Shown here: positions 48,296 through 60,522 of the stretch, in pieces
Layout of the letters: each line of letters starts with the position of its first letter
Position numbering within the stretch: the stretch's first letter is position 1
Source of the DNA: Coleophoma eucalyptorum
Lineage: Eukaryota > Ascomycota > Leotiomycetes > Helotiales > Dermateaceae
Assembly: GCA_026120035.1 (NCBI GenBank)
Contig: JALRME010000038.1
Span: forward strand, 6,907 to 70,906
DNA: 64,000 bases
Direction of reading: 5' to 3'
Translations under genes and position numbers: made by a program
Notes under the pieces: model-generated
Told to the model about the DNA's origin: nothing
The model's input: the letters and a program-made list of their open reading frames with translations, nothing else
Databases searched by the model: none

Positions 48296-48777
48296 ATCTG
48301 CTAAAAATTGCCAATTTTCAAAAGATACACTGATGGATTGGTGTGAGAATACCGAATACCTTGTTCGTCGTAGCAATCGATGATGAAATGGAGAGAAAAG
48401 TCGTCCAGCGTCACCAAGCGATGAGATTGCGGGGAGAGCTTCTTACCTAATTGAGAATTTAAAATGGATCTCGACATAGGCAGATTGCACGTGAGGCAAG
48501 CAAATTTATCCACTTCACCGACGCGATAGAGAGAGAAAGCCAGGAGTCTTCACCAGAGTCAGCATCGTTGTACATGGTTTTTGGAGATTGACTTGTTCTG
48601 TCTGTCATATCATATTTCCCAGTGTTCCGCGGCTTTTGCTCAAAGTCGAGCGCCCTACGTAGCTGGCATTCCCACAAACTTGAGTTCGGTTCAGACTCAA
48701 TCTAGCTCAGGATGCGAGTAGAGTAGAGGATCTGAGGAACAACCAACTAGCCAGGGAATAGATCTCTTGACAACATC
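48296..48777. promoter_or_regulatory. Divergent spacer between peroxiredoxin-like gene and DML1
   Basis: 482 bases, head to head. No distinct motif is assigned and no gene is seen. Confidence 0.5.
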
Positions 48778-50669
48778 ATGCATGAGATTCTTACTCTGCA
48801 ATTGGGCCAGAGAAGTAATTATCTGGCCACACATTTCTGGAATGCCCAAGTAAGGGCTGGTCTTGACTCTATACACTGGGGCAATCCTACTAAAATCTCC
48901 CATAGGAATCATATTTCACCTATTCTTCCGACCAAGAGTCTCCGATTGATCATGATGTTCATTTCAGACCTGGAATGGGTGCCGATGGCACTGAGACCTT
49001 CACTCCAAGGACACTCATATATGACCTCAAGGGGGGGTTTGGCTCCCTGAGGAAAATTAATGCTCTATACGAAATCGACGAACCTGGGGTCCCCCAAGGC
49101 TTATGGTAAGATTCTCCTCTTGGATATTATCTTTCTTCTCCCTGACATATTGCAGGAATGGCCCGACAGTGGTCCAACGGCAAACACCAATCGTGCCAAA
49201 CGAATATCAGCAAAGCCTCGAGGAAGGTTCAACACCGCCTCAACTTACCACAGAATCCGTAAGGTACTGGTCAGACTTCAACCGGGTTTTTTTTCATCCA
49301 AGATCTGTTGTCCAGCTCAACGAGTACGAGCTTAACTCGTCTCTCATGCCATTCGAGAACTGGGACACGGGCGAGTCATTATTTAGCTCACTAGATAAAG
49401 AGCATGATCTGCTAGACCGCGACCTCAGGCCCTTTGCCGAAGAAGCTGATCAGATGCAAGGAATTCAAATCTTCTCGGGCACCGACGATGCTTGGGGTGG
49501 GTTTGCAACGAGGTATATGGACCGCATACGAGATGAATACGGTAAAACCACTGTATGGTTTTGGGGGTCGGAAGATGCCCTTACTTCGACACCACGAGTT
49601 TGTCATAAACTTATCACTCGCAATGCTCTAGCTAATTTCTTCATAGGAAAAACGGGCTCTAAAGATGTGCAACACAGCCAGGTGTATCTCTGAGATATCT
49701 ACCCAGGCCTCGCTCTTTATTCCACTCACTGTGCCATCGAGACTACCGGATTACATCAATATGAATAGCAATTCTTCATGGCATGTATCCGGTCTTTTAT
49801 CAGCGGCCATGGAGAGTATGACTCTACCGTCAAGGTTGAAGTCTGGGAATCCAAGCAGGGAATTGCTAGACCACACCACTAATGCTCTCAATATCAACGG
49901 CAACCAAACCATTGCTAGACTACGGATGAGTATCAAACAAAAACTTAACATAGAGCCCAATCAAACGAACGGGGAACGCCATGGACAGCCAGATATCAGA
50001 GCACAAAGCAGAGACACAAGAATGCCGTCTCGAAATCGTTCTGGTAGTTCGCCAAAGATAGGAGATCAAGATAATCCTGAGGTATTTGATATGGACTTCT
50101 TTCCGGCCAATATCCAGGAGGTAGGACGCGCTCGAGGAATTCCCAAAAAGCCTCATGTGTTTGGTCAGGCTGAAAATTGGCGAGGAGAAGACAATAACCA
50201 GGATAATGAAGAACTTGGAGATGTCGAGGATGAAGGATTCACACGAGCACGCCGTCGCGCTCTTGGTCTGCCATTAGTTCATAAGTAAGCTCACTTTTCA
50301 GATTCTGTGCCTCATCTGTACATGGGGCATGACACCTTGCATCCTTGACGGTGTATACTAAATACTTGAATCATGTTTAGTGTGAAGTATGGCTGACTTA
50401 TTTTGAATAGGACTCGAGTACCAGTGTCGTTCGCTACACTTGACAGTTTCCCTAAGATACTGGTTGAGGCACAGTCCGGCTCGTCCACATCGATAGTTAC
50501 ATCACTATCGACTGATACTACAGTTGCGCTTAGGATAAAAGCTCTCCGAGGTATCGTTGGTAGGGCCGTCAGTATCGACGAACGAGAAGCTCTAGGTAAC
50601 AGTCTTGGTGAGATAGCTGAAGCGTACGAAGAGGGTTATGACAGTGGAAGCGATGAGGATGACGATTGA
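48778..50669 (+). CDS. DML1: Dml1/Misato tubulin-related protein
   Basis: Five exons: 48778-48849, 48906-49105, 49156-49597, 49647-50284 and 50411-50669, total 536 aa. The N-terminal Misato segment [20 protein letters not shown] is followed by WNAQESYFTY, then [20 protein letters not shown] and the tubulin-like [20 protein letters not shown] with a later [20 protein letters not shown] helix. The middle [20 protein letters not shown] is the GTPase-like part, and [20 protein letters not shown] matches the C-terminal domain. The end is acidic ([10 protein letters not shown]). Family role: mitochondrial inheritance and DNA maintenance in yeast. Introns are 56, 50, 49 and 126 nt; the third has an unusual donor, GTTTGT, but joins STPR to [13 protein letters not shown] in frame. 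Confidence 0.92.
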
Positions 50670-52973
50670 CAATTTAACGACGTTAAGGTCTTACCACAAC
50701 TAAGGTTTCAAAAAGCTACAACCATTTTTCGGCCATTCATGCGAGATGCATAATGATGACAGCTGTATCTGAACTCCTTTATGAAATTGACAGAGACTGA
50801 CATCCTAAGTTCTGAACACATGCACCGAGAGCCTTCATGCCCCAGAGGGCTATTACTAAAGCTAATACTGCCATTTTACCAAATTCGATGTTATGTCGGA
50901 ATTTCTGTTAAGCTAATCTTTTAACACGGTCATAGACCTCAATTTCGATAACTCAGCCTACCTCTTGCATGGAGGCCAGGAACCTTACCAGAAGGCGGGA
51001 GACAATGTTGTGGACAGATTTATATTCTGCCTAGAAGGAAGAAGATGCGGTCAACCAGCACATTTTCCAAGCTGCACGTCAACACGTTCGACAGTCTTCG
51101 ATTTTAGATGAATCCTATTATATGTGTTTGCTTTCTTGCTGGCCCAGTGTCTTTCCTTCGACTCGATGTCTTCGAGCGCGAATTCTCGCGGGCCACAAAT
51201 GAGAACTGCATCAGCAAGTTGTTCTGTCGATGACGCAGTCGTGCGCAGTGATGTCCACGAACAATATTCGTCACTGGAAGACCCCTGGCCCTGGTCTTCA
51301 CTGAGGGGAAAAAGGACGTGGCACCATGCGACGATCCCCTCGATCGCCGCCATTTCAAAATTTATTTTCATCTTATCTCCTGATCCAGTAAGAATCACGA
51401 TCACGGAGGAAGGAAATGGGCGTGGTGGCTGGAAATCAGCAGAGGCGAAGCATGCTTCTTGCAAAATGGTTACATTATCCTTGTCTCTGGAAATATGTGA
51501 CTCAATCCGGGATGTCCTCACTATGAACAACACTATTCTTCTCTTGCATCCCGCGGGGTAACGACTCTACAGAGATACGTCCTGTACGAGAACGCTACCT
51601 CTACCTGCCCCGCCACTTGAAGCTCGGAGACAGTCTCTCTTACTTCAATATCCAGGCCTCAGTTATTGACCCAAGCCTGCCTTTTGGTGAAATTTACTCT
51701 CAAAAGCTTGGTCACTGTTTATTGTTATTATACTCAAGCACTTTGCACGGAAACAGCTCCGACGGAGTTCATCTTAGCCTACAAACAACAATACGAACGA
51801 ACTTAAGCTCAAAACTTGGCAGCGCTTCGCATGAATGTGCACAGCTTTCTCGGCAATTTGTCAAGTTATGATCCCCGCCTCCCCCGCTTCAAAGTAAGCT
51901 TGTTTGTGAATAGCGGTCCTTCGAGCCACCAGACAGTATTGTAGCCCCATTTGTTGTGAGGGGTTGGTCTGACCAGGTTTTCGGACAGGTCTCTACTTAG
52001 AGGGGTAGACTTCTCTGCTGTAACCAGGGTCAATTCAGAGTTTTTCCATGCGATGCCATGCTCAATGTGGTTGTTTGGCCCATCGTACAACGCAAAGCAG
52101 TTGTCAATGGGTGTGCTAAGCAGTTTCCCGCCACGGTCATCTAGTTGTCTACTGAGGTATTCTCATCTGCTTAATATTTTCCAATGTTGTTTGCGCAATC
52201 GACTTCAGCTTGTCATTTATTCTGTCGGCAAAGTCCGATAAACATTCTTCCATAGCCAACACCAAAGCAGAGATGCGAACGCATGTGTCTCTTAAATGGC
52301 ATTTTATTAATAGGCTACGTCTTTGTGAGTGCAATAGCATGGTAGAGTATCTTGGCTGTGATGTACGTACTGTTACTGACTCTCCAGGAACAAGCCCCGG
52401 TGAAGTAACCCTGTCCAACCCCGATGATTTTCGACATCATCGCCCATGGATATTTTCTCGCACCCCTGCAGTAGGCAGAATGGTAAGACTTGACTGGCCT
52501 ATTACAACTAAGTGGCTACTAGTCAACACCAATCACTCATCGAGCAACTTCGTCCACAACGTACATAGGCACTATTCATGCAGGCCATTGCCTGTTCAAC
52601 CAGCCATTCAGCTAGGATAAGCTTCTTTCATAGTCGCCAACATCAAGCAAAACTTGCCATTACACAACTAAGTGAGCAGCAGGCTGGTAGGAGAAAATCA
52701 TCATGGTGTTCTAGGCTGTGCTATGTTGCATCATTCTCATATGCACAGCTTATGGCTAGGATGACAAGTAACTAGCATCTGGTATTTCTGCTTAAAACAT
52801 AGGCCACCCTCTTGCTTTCTCTTCTTCGCAATCCAGCCTCCGTACATGATCTATCCAACCCCTCGAACTTCAAGTAACTCCTTCGCTTAGGTTACTTAAA
52901 CGCTCTCGTTCTGTTCTTTCCTGAATAGCTGCTGAACTATCCGCTCGCTACTCATTCTCATATCTATCACAAG
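50670..52973. other. 2.3-kb region with possible gene remains
   Basis: No complete gene can be built. A 160-codon frame on the minus strand (51051-51533) overlaps a 145-codon frame on the plus strand (51124-51561), so strand and coding status are unclear. A more gene-like stretch on the minus strand lies at 51866-52418 and is listed separately. 52800-52973 is the pyrimidine-rich leader of the wall-protein gene. Confidence 0.45.
51866..52418 (-). pseudogene. Possible decayed gene fragment
   Basis: Two frames on the minus strand look protein-like: a helical piece (LVLAMEECLSDFADRINDKL, then KSIAQTTLENIKQ) ending at 52149, and a second piece beginning about 52145 (QLDDRGGKLLSTPIDNCFAL, then YDGPNNHIEHGIAWKNSELT) and stopping at 51866. 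They are in different frames, and no GT-AG intron of normal size joins them, so a frameshift is likely. I recognise no family. It could also be chance; confidence is low. Confidence 0.25.
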
Positions 52974-54253
52974 ATGAAGGTCATTTTGTCCCTATTTGCC
53001 CTGGTAGCCTCTGCTGCTGCCCAGGATTTGGCTCCTCGATGGTGGAGCTCTGCCCCTGCAGAGACAACAACTTGGACCCAATACACTACTGTTACAACAT
53101 GTCCAGTCACTTCTACAAAGTACAGCGGTGGTACAACGCAGATAATTACAGCATTGACAACTTCGACGATTGTAGTCACTAGTTGCTTGGGTGGCTGTGG
53201 AGGCGGCGGAGTTGTGACGGTTCCTGGTATGTTGAAACGAGTTTGAGCTGCATACATTGCTAAAACTTCGACAAGGTTCAACCGGTGTAGCCTCAACTAC
53301 CACTGAGGTCTATATCACATACACTACTACATGTGCTGCCACTTCCACTATTACGGCTGCTGGCACCACCTATACTAAGGTATACACGACAACCTCTGTC
53401 GTGGAGAGTAAGAAACCCCAGTGTCTCTATTTTACATATTACTGATGTTGCATCAGCTGTCGTTCCTACGACCTACTATGCCACAGTTACTGGAGCCGCG
53501 GAGACCTCATACGTCGAGACCGAGGTTTTCGAAACATCGACAAGTTTATGCCCAGTCACCGAAACCAAGACTGTCAGTGGGAAAGAAGTTACAGTTGTGT
53601 ATACTAGTACAAGCCTGGTCCAGGTCCAAAAGCCGACTACAATCATTGCATAGTGAGTATGTCCTAATAAATTAAGCGCAAACCCGACTAACTAAGAGAA
53701 AAGCACAACTACGTCTGCCACCGAGTACCTAACATCTGAAGTCTACACGACACAAACCTGCATTGAATCATTCTATACCACAGTTTCTGCAGGATCCACC
53801 ATCACGATTGCAACCACTATTACAAATGTACTTGAATTAACCTCCAAGTACACAATCACGTCAACTCTGGAGCCACCGACAACGAAGGCGACGGTATATG
53901 TGCCGATCACACAATTAACTAGTGTACCGGTCTTAGAGACAGTAACTTATCCATCCATCGAGACAGCTACATCCCCTGGTTCTACTATCATTATTACCAC
54001 CACCCCGTATACAGTTGTCTCAAGCGTCCCAGTGGTGTCCACATTTATCAAGACAAGCTCCCCGGTTTTCATCACCAGCACGGCTTCTGTTCCAGTGGTT
54101 ACTAGCACTACACTTCCAGGAACAACTTCAAGCGTTCAGCCAGTGAACACCACCTCCTCAGCACCTCTACAGATCAGCACAAATGGGGCAACGTACCAGA
54201 TGCCAGCTGCTTGGTTGGCTGGAGCAGGAATGGCTGTTCTTGCTGCACTTTAA
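52974..54253 (+). CDS. Ser/Thr-rich secreted GPI-anchored-type cell-wall protein
   Basis: Four exons in my model: 52974-53226, 53276-53407, 53457-53623 and 53699-54253, total 368 aa. A signal peptide (MKVILSLFALVASAAAQ) opens the protein, and a hydrophobic C-tail without charged end (YQMPAAWLAGAGMAVLAAL) follows a Ser/Thr/Pro stretch, as in GPI-anchored wall proteins. Over half the residues are Thr, Ser or Val. A loose Cys-bearing unit recurs: TTCPVTSTK, TTCAATSTIT, SLCPVTETK, QTCIESFYTT. Introns 1 and 2 are normal (49 nt each). The third junction is a problem: a strong GTGAGT donor at 53653 follows an in-frame TA and gives a stop in every nearby acceptor choice. I used a weak donor (GTCCAA, 53624), which keeps frame. 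Function is structural or adhesive by inference. Confidence 0.75.
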
Positions 54254-57200
54254 GCAACTTCTCATCAATGTAGGCTTTTTACCGTACATACTTTCTTTCT
54301 ATTGTGACATGAATGATGCACAATTTGGTTGGCAAGCTTGATAGCGCACGGCACTCCTTTAATAGCATAGTATCTGGTTATAGCATACGTTTACTCTGCG
54401 CCGCACAACACGCAGAGAATAATCCGAGGCTTTGGAGGAAAATCATGATCGAATGAGCGTTTCTAGTTTGGCGCGGCTCAAGGTGGTTACTACACTTTTT
54501 TTTTAATTATGATGGCTTCACAGTCAACCCTTTGGTTCCTGGTATATATATGTTCAGAAATTATTCCTATAGCAACATGTTCTCTAATAGTCAAGATAAA
54601 AACGTTCAAGAACAGCCAATCGTGCCAAAGCAATCCCGCCCATTGCAGTACAATGAAAATAAAAAGTGTTACACGATAATTTTCTGTTTTGTAGACCTGA
54701 ACCCCCCCCCCCACCAAGCTGATTGACGAACCCCACCACCTGTGTCATGCCCTAGTATTCAATGATTCGGTCATATTCACATATATGTTCTATGTGAGTA
54801 GGCATTAATTATTGCCTCATCGCACGGCTATCAACTTATAGATGGAACCCTGGGGAAAAAAAGCTATTATGAAGCATGTTGAACAATAGCATGAGGCCTC
54901 CTACATAAGACACTGCATTTTCCATGATCACCAATGTAAGACCGCTGTTGTAGCGCCTGCCCTGCAAAGACAGAGACCTGCAGCATGGTAAGAATGGGTG
55001 TGCTGTTTTTGCTAGTGTTCTTGTTTGTGAATTATGGCTCCTGAGTTAAAATTTCTGTAGTATTTATTTACTCTGAGTGCCCACGACTGCACTTCTCCGA
55101 ACTTAGGATTAACCCCCCGGCAATACCTACGGTGTACTTTATTCATATTACTACACGATAGGGCTTTGGATAGTTGTGAAAGGAAGCATTGTTACAACTA
55201 GTATAGGTTCGAGCCCGGCAATGGCTTTTCTGTGTACATCCTGCACGAATATACAACTGATACCAGGAAATCGGAAGACTCCGCAGCAGATTTCTCCCTG
55301 GATCTTTACAGCAGACAGTGAGGCTTCATATCTTGATCGTTTCTGCCAAAAAGGCAGCATCTCCTAGGAAGGAACCCTTCTTCCCTATTGACCTCGCAGA
55401 GCTTCCAGATTCAATGCGTGGGTAAGAAACATCGCGAAAAGTATCTTTCGTGCACAAACTCGCCAATATGCATATGTTCATCAGGCTAATAATAACACAT
55501 CAACCCGATCAACAGCAAGGAGACATTTTGATTCTATGCGGATCCGGTGGTCAATCATTGAAACAGTTAAACAAGCGCGATTCTTTTAGTCGACCATGCA
55601 GAAGAATTCCTGAAACAAGGTTCTAGGAGAGTGCACTATAGCACAAAACAATACGAAGACGTAGGCCAGATGATATACCTGGTAATCTGGGAAATATCAT
55701 AACGTGTGCAGGCAAAGATGTGCTCCATTCCGGGAGTTACCATCTCCTAGTCAGGTGAATATGGGTTTAGAAGAGGAAAGAGACGTAAACTACGTACCTG
55801 CCTGCCCTACCTGAGCTAGGGCAGAGAGGGACGAGAGACCTCTTAGCCGAGGAAAGAAAAGAAGCGACGGCAACAAAATACAGTGCAACAATAATGTGAT
55901 ACCATCGAATAAGTCACACCGCGTTACAAGCAAGTAGCTAGATGCTCGAGCGTCTCGCAAAGAGTACTCGAGAAGCTCAGTAACATTTCACATTGGCACA
56001 GTAGCGGCCAATTTGGCCAGCGTTATCTCTGTGGCCCCTTTCCATGGTCAAACACTGAGGAAGGGCGGGAAGAGTATGGCGTCTCTATTGCTGGAAAGCT
56101 AAACATGACTGGCTATAAACAACCCAGCACACTTCCATGCGCCACTAGTCCCTAACGATAATGCGCCGCCTCCAACTGCACTGAGAATCCTCGAGGGATG
56201 AAGTAATGGTCATCGTCATCTTACTTCTTGGTCTGGCAGGTTATCGTTCGGGGATCTTCTGTTCTGGTGCTTATGATGAGCGAGAGGAGCCAGGAGATCG
56301 ACCAGCCAGCCATTCGCTTAGGTCCACTGACTGTATAGTCAGCTGTGACCGCAGCGAGTGGCCAGGGAGCTCCCGTGAGAAGTTTGCATAAATACATAAC
56401 CGCTTTCATTACCTGCCATTCGATGTTTGCATCCGATTGCTGGCTGTGACACATGCTGCGTTGGTCTCAGTGTGCCCAAGAGATATGGAATCACTCTTAC
56501 TCAAAAGTCCAGGGTCAAAAGGTGGGGCGCGATCGAAGGTCCCTTTCTCCACGATATCGTTTGCATCCCAGTGCTGTGAATGTTTGAGTTGGGGGGGGGG
56601 GCTGACGGACGGAAGCGCTGGTCTGCCGAAAGCTTCAGAGAAACCGACAATAGGTCTTCAGAGTGAGACTTTGTATTGAGATAAGGGAGATGCAAAGGCT
56701 ACGCGTCGGATGCGGTTTACTGGAGCTCATTCGCCAAAGTTAGTCTTGACAGACTCGTACAAGACGGACTGAGTTTGCAACGCCGGGCGACTTGGATGGA
56801 ATCAAGGTGCGAAGGGTAATGGCCAAGGTACAGCTCCAGACAGCTACAGGTACGAGCAGGAAGCTTTGCCCAGTGGCAATGGCATGCAGTGGGCCCCACA
56901 GGAGCGGTGCCAGCTGGTTAGCGAACAACCCTCCATTCTCGACCAGTGCGATGGACACTTGCGCAGGAACACATCGGCGAGGGAGCTGTACCTCGCAGGC
57001 ACGAAGGTTGAGTCGATGGGTAGCGACATAGCAAGGAGACAAGAGACGTTGACCTGCTGGCTATGCTGGCTATGCATGCTAAACGGTTGAGCATCGCAGC
57101 GCAGCGCCGTCGGGAACTCACACACGGACCATCGTCTTTACCTTACAGTAGAAGTTAGATCCAGCCAGCCAGCCTAGCATGACTGTAGTTAGCATCCCAC

Positions 57201-58137
57201 GTAAAGTGCCATGGCTCTCGTCCCCCTCCTAGTCACAGTCCCGACACGACACCTCAGCGAAGTGTCCCTACATTGCATGGAATGGGGGGGCTGGGCTGCT
57301 CACGATAACTCAGTTGAGAGAACCCGGCGCTGTTCCTTGTCGTCCTCTTCCTCCTACCTCCTCCTAGAGTGGTGCGCCGGCCGCAGTAAGAGCACCGAAA
57401 CTGGGAAGCTCTGCATTTGATATCCGAACCCTGTCCCACCAACGTTCGATTTCCTCACATCCCTCCACATATTTTCTATCGCCAACAGGGCCAAAAATGC
57501 CCTCGACAATTAACTAGTCCAGGCGCAAAGACGATCAATCCCTTTGTACCCGCCTTGCTAGAGCTGCCCCTGCTCAATGAAGTAGATGCTTTCTTGTCTA
57601 CGAAAACTTTAATACCATAGTATACGTTTGACGACATCGATGACAATCCCATATCGTGTGTTTCGATCATACTAGACCATTACAATCTGCTGCAAATTCC
57701 ACGACTATCTGGCCCCCAATCACATTCCCCCGGACCTGTTTGTTAAGACATCCACAACTCCTACCAACACCTGCTTATCTGCGAAATCTTTCGAGCCCTC
57801 CTCAGAACCGGTCTCCCGCCTTTGCAAGAATATACTACTGTCAGTACGGTTGTAGCGTCTTCCCACATTTTCTTGCAGTGTACCTGACTTTTGTAACTAC
57901 CAGTATTTATTCATTTGTTTTATCTCCGATCATATCGAAGCCTTACGGTGTTAATCCACCAACCGAACGACGTCGGCCTAATACTGCCCCTACAGACTCG
58001 CCTTGAAAAGACCCAACAGTCCAGGAAACACATCACCATAATACGTCGAGGTACATGAGGCGTGCCTGGAGAACGGGTTTCGGTCTTGTGTGCGCAGAGC
58101 CTGTGTTGGTGTTCTTGGACCGCCAGGCAACTTTGCT
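54254..58137. other. 3.9-kb gene-free region
   Basis: No supportable gene. It has runs of 11 C (54702-54712), 11 G (56591-56601) and 7 G (57284-57290), and a CT-rich tract (57330-57366). Around 56720-57120 both strands are open in several frames at once, a sign of GC-rich composition and not of coding. A GTTCGAGCC match at 55206 lacks tRNA stems. The right end should be the leader of the PHD gene. Confidence 0.55.
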
Positions 58138-60522
58138 ATGAGTTGGGATCCGGCTTATGGGTAAGGCTGGCACAACAGAGTGGCAGAATCGCTCTTTAGA
58201 ATGAAGCTGATCATATTGTCGCAGCTTTGGAAATCCAAACGCTCAACCACCGACTCCAACTAAGACGCCGACAGCTGCTACCTTCCCGAGCCCAAGTTTC
58301 CAAACCCCTCTACAATCCACCCTATTTGACAGCAACCGGAGCGGCTGGACACCGACTTTTGCGGAAGAATATTCGGTATTCAATGCTACACCTGGGCGTT
58401 TAACTGCAGATAGCATATTTGCTGACGCTCCTCGGCCCCAAAGCGCTGGAAGGCGGCATTTGGCGAGCACGGGAGATCTCGCGAAGAATCTTGCATCCCA
58501 TATCCACCATCTCTCCCCAGGCTTACCACCCCCAATAAATCCTGCGGACCAACTTCCCTCTTCTGTCGACACAGACTTCTCAAGTAGTCGTTTCAATGAT
58601 GCTCTTAGTGATAAGGTAGCCGTGACACCGCAAAAGCCCAAGAAACGCTTGGACGACGCTTTTAGTGGGCAAACCGCTACTCCACCTCACTCCGCGTCCA
58701 AGGGTTCGAGAAGGCTGGCGCCAAAGCTGGCAGCTGGGACAATGCAGCGCCATGGTCCACGGGATAATCAGTTTGGTGAATCGGGGACTCCAACCCACCA
58801 ACATCACCAACATATGATGCCTTTCTCTTCTGCCTCTACAGATATGTTTGGATATCCCATATCTGCGCCAGCTACAGCTCCAGCATTCAACTCTAAGCCA
58901 TTTTGGGACCCAGACACAAGTATGAGCGGTATGGATATGGGTTTTACCCATGATAGTGCCGCATTCATTGCTGCTTCTCATAAGTCAGGCAATTCTTATG
59001 ATTGGGGCCGAAACAATCAGCCTTTTCAAGGTACAGTAAATGTGCAATCCGTTTTAGAAGCCCAGCCACCAAAGCGACCACAATCTGCCAAACGCCAGAG
59101 ACCCCTGGCCCCGAAAACATCTACGCCCAGCAATACACAACCGCCCACCCTTGCTCCTTTTGATTTTAATACATCGCCTGCAGTCGAAGATCCTTTTGCT
59201 GTCTCTAATGTAGGTGGCGCTGTGGATCCTGGCTTGCTCTTCAGCCGGCCAACTAGCTCAACTACAGATGACAGTCTCGGCAGGGGATTTGGGGATGTAA
59301 TGATGCCACCGGCAAGACCTGCAACCAGTCAACTTATCCTTGAGCCTTATCAGCACCAATTGCGAGAGTCACGTCGAGATCAGGAGGAGCTTCGTCGATC
59401 TCGCAGTACAGGGGAGAATGGCGCTTTTCGCTTCGATCGATCTAGAGGGACGGCGAGTTCTCCAGTTAGAGGATCCTTTCGTCCAGGTTTGCAAAGAAGC
59501 ATGAGTGAGAACAAAGGCAAGAAAGGTGGGAAGCGACACGCCTTATCCATCTTTAGAACTCGAGACGATCGTCCTTCTTCTCGTACAGGCCGATCTTCTC
59601 CTCTGAAGCAATCACAGTACGCTAGTCTTTCTGCAATCCCAGAATCACCCGACCGAAGGCCTCGCACAGAAGTAAAGTTAGTCATTGATGGCAATGGGAA
59701 AGCTAGGACCGAGACTGTCATGGTGTCGACTGAGCCCAAACCGAAACAGCGAAGATCCTCTGCAGGTCATAGTGATGGTTGGCATTCTTCATCCAATGAA
59801 TCGTCGTCGGATGATGAGCCGATACTCATTCCTAGCCAAAACAATCCTTTTGTACTACCACCCCACCGGAATGGACCGATTCTTTCTAGTTACAACTTTC
59901 CCGATGAGCGAAGAAGCAGTGGAAGTGGAAGTAGTTATAACCAGTCTGAGTCATCAAGGGAGCCAGCAAGCAGGCTAGATGGCCATGATAGTGAGGCAGA
60001 GACTGTGTTGGATGAGGAAGACGGCACTGGCGATGCGACTAAAGAACTGCGCAAAGTGATGGAGGGGCGTAAACAGGCAAAGCCACAGCAAGGAAGAAAT
60101 ACCCAGCATCATCGCTTTGCCCCAGATCTTAGAACGGGCCCACGGTACGCATATGGCTCATCAACCACATCACCAGCCACTCTTACAGATATGGATGGCT
60201 TGACCCCTTCGAGCACGAGAAGTGGAATCACAAGATGTGTGTGCAATAATGCAGATGGTGACGGTTTCATGATTCAATGGTACGATATGAGCTAACGTTC
60301 CAAATCTCCTCTCCACCTGCTAACCTTTCTAGTGAGTCTTGTGATAGTTGGTTGCATGCACAATGCGTAGGTATTGACCGCCGAAGCCTACCGCCGGTAT
60401 ACATATGTGCCTTCTGTGCGAACACCCCGAACAATATACGAGGAATTAGGAAAGCTGCTAGAGGCAGCTCCAACCTAGCTGTGTCCCCTTTAGCGCATAA
60501 GTCCTTCAAGTCGTTTCGATAA
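58138..60522 (+). CDS. PHD-finger protein with long disordered N-terminus
   Basis: Three exons: 58138-58160, 58225-60279 and 60333-60522, total 755 aa. About 670 residues are Ser/Pro/Arg-rich and disordered, with an acidic patch (DSEAETVLDEEDGTGDATKE). The single recognisable domain is a C-terminal PHD zinc finger at about 676-725: RCVCNNADGDGFMIQCESCD, then SWLHAQCVGIDRR and YICAFC, with the Cys4-His-Cys3 ligands in order. The second intron (53 nt) splits the codon of the third zinc Cys and is needed to complete the finger. PHD fingers of this kind read histone H3 tails; a chromatin role is inferred, and no specific orthologue is recognised. The first exon codes only MSWDPAYG, so the start is the least certain part. 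Confidence 0.82.

Noticed and set aside
55199..55220. tRNA-like T-loop GGTTCGAGCC
   Set aside because: The flanking bases do not form a T-stem and no matching A-box or acceptor stem is present.
56501..57125. Several overlapping frames on both strands
   Set aside because: Many frames are open at once in GC-rich DNA with no family signal.
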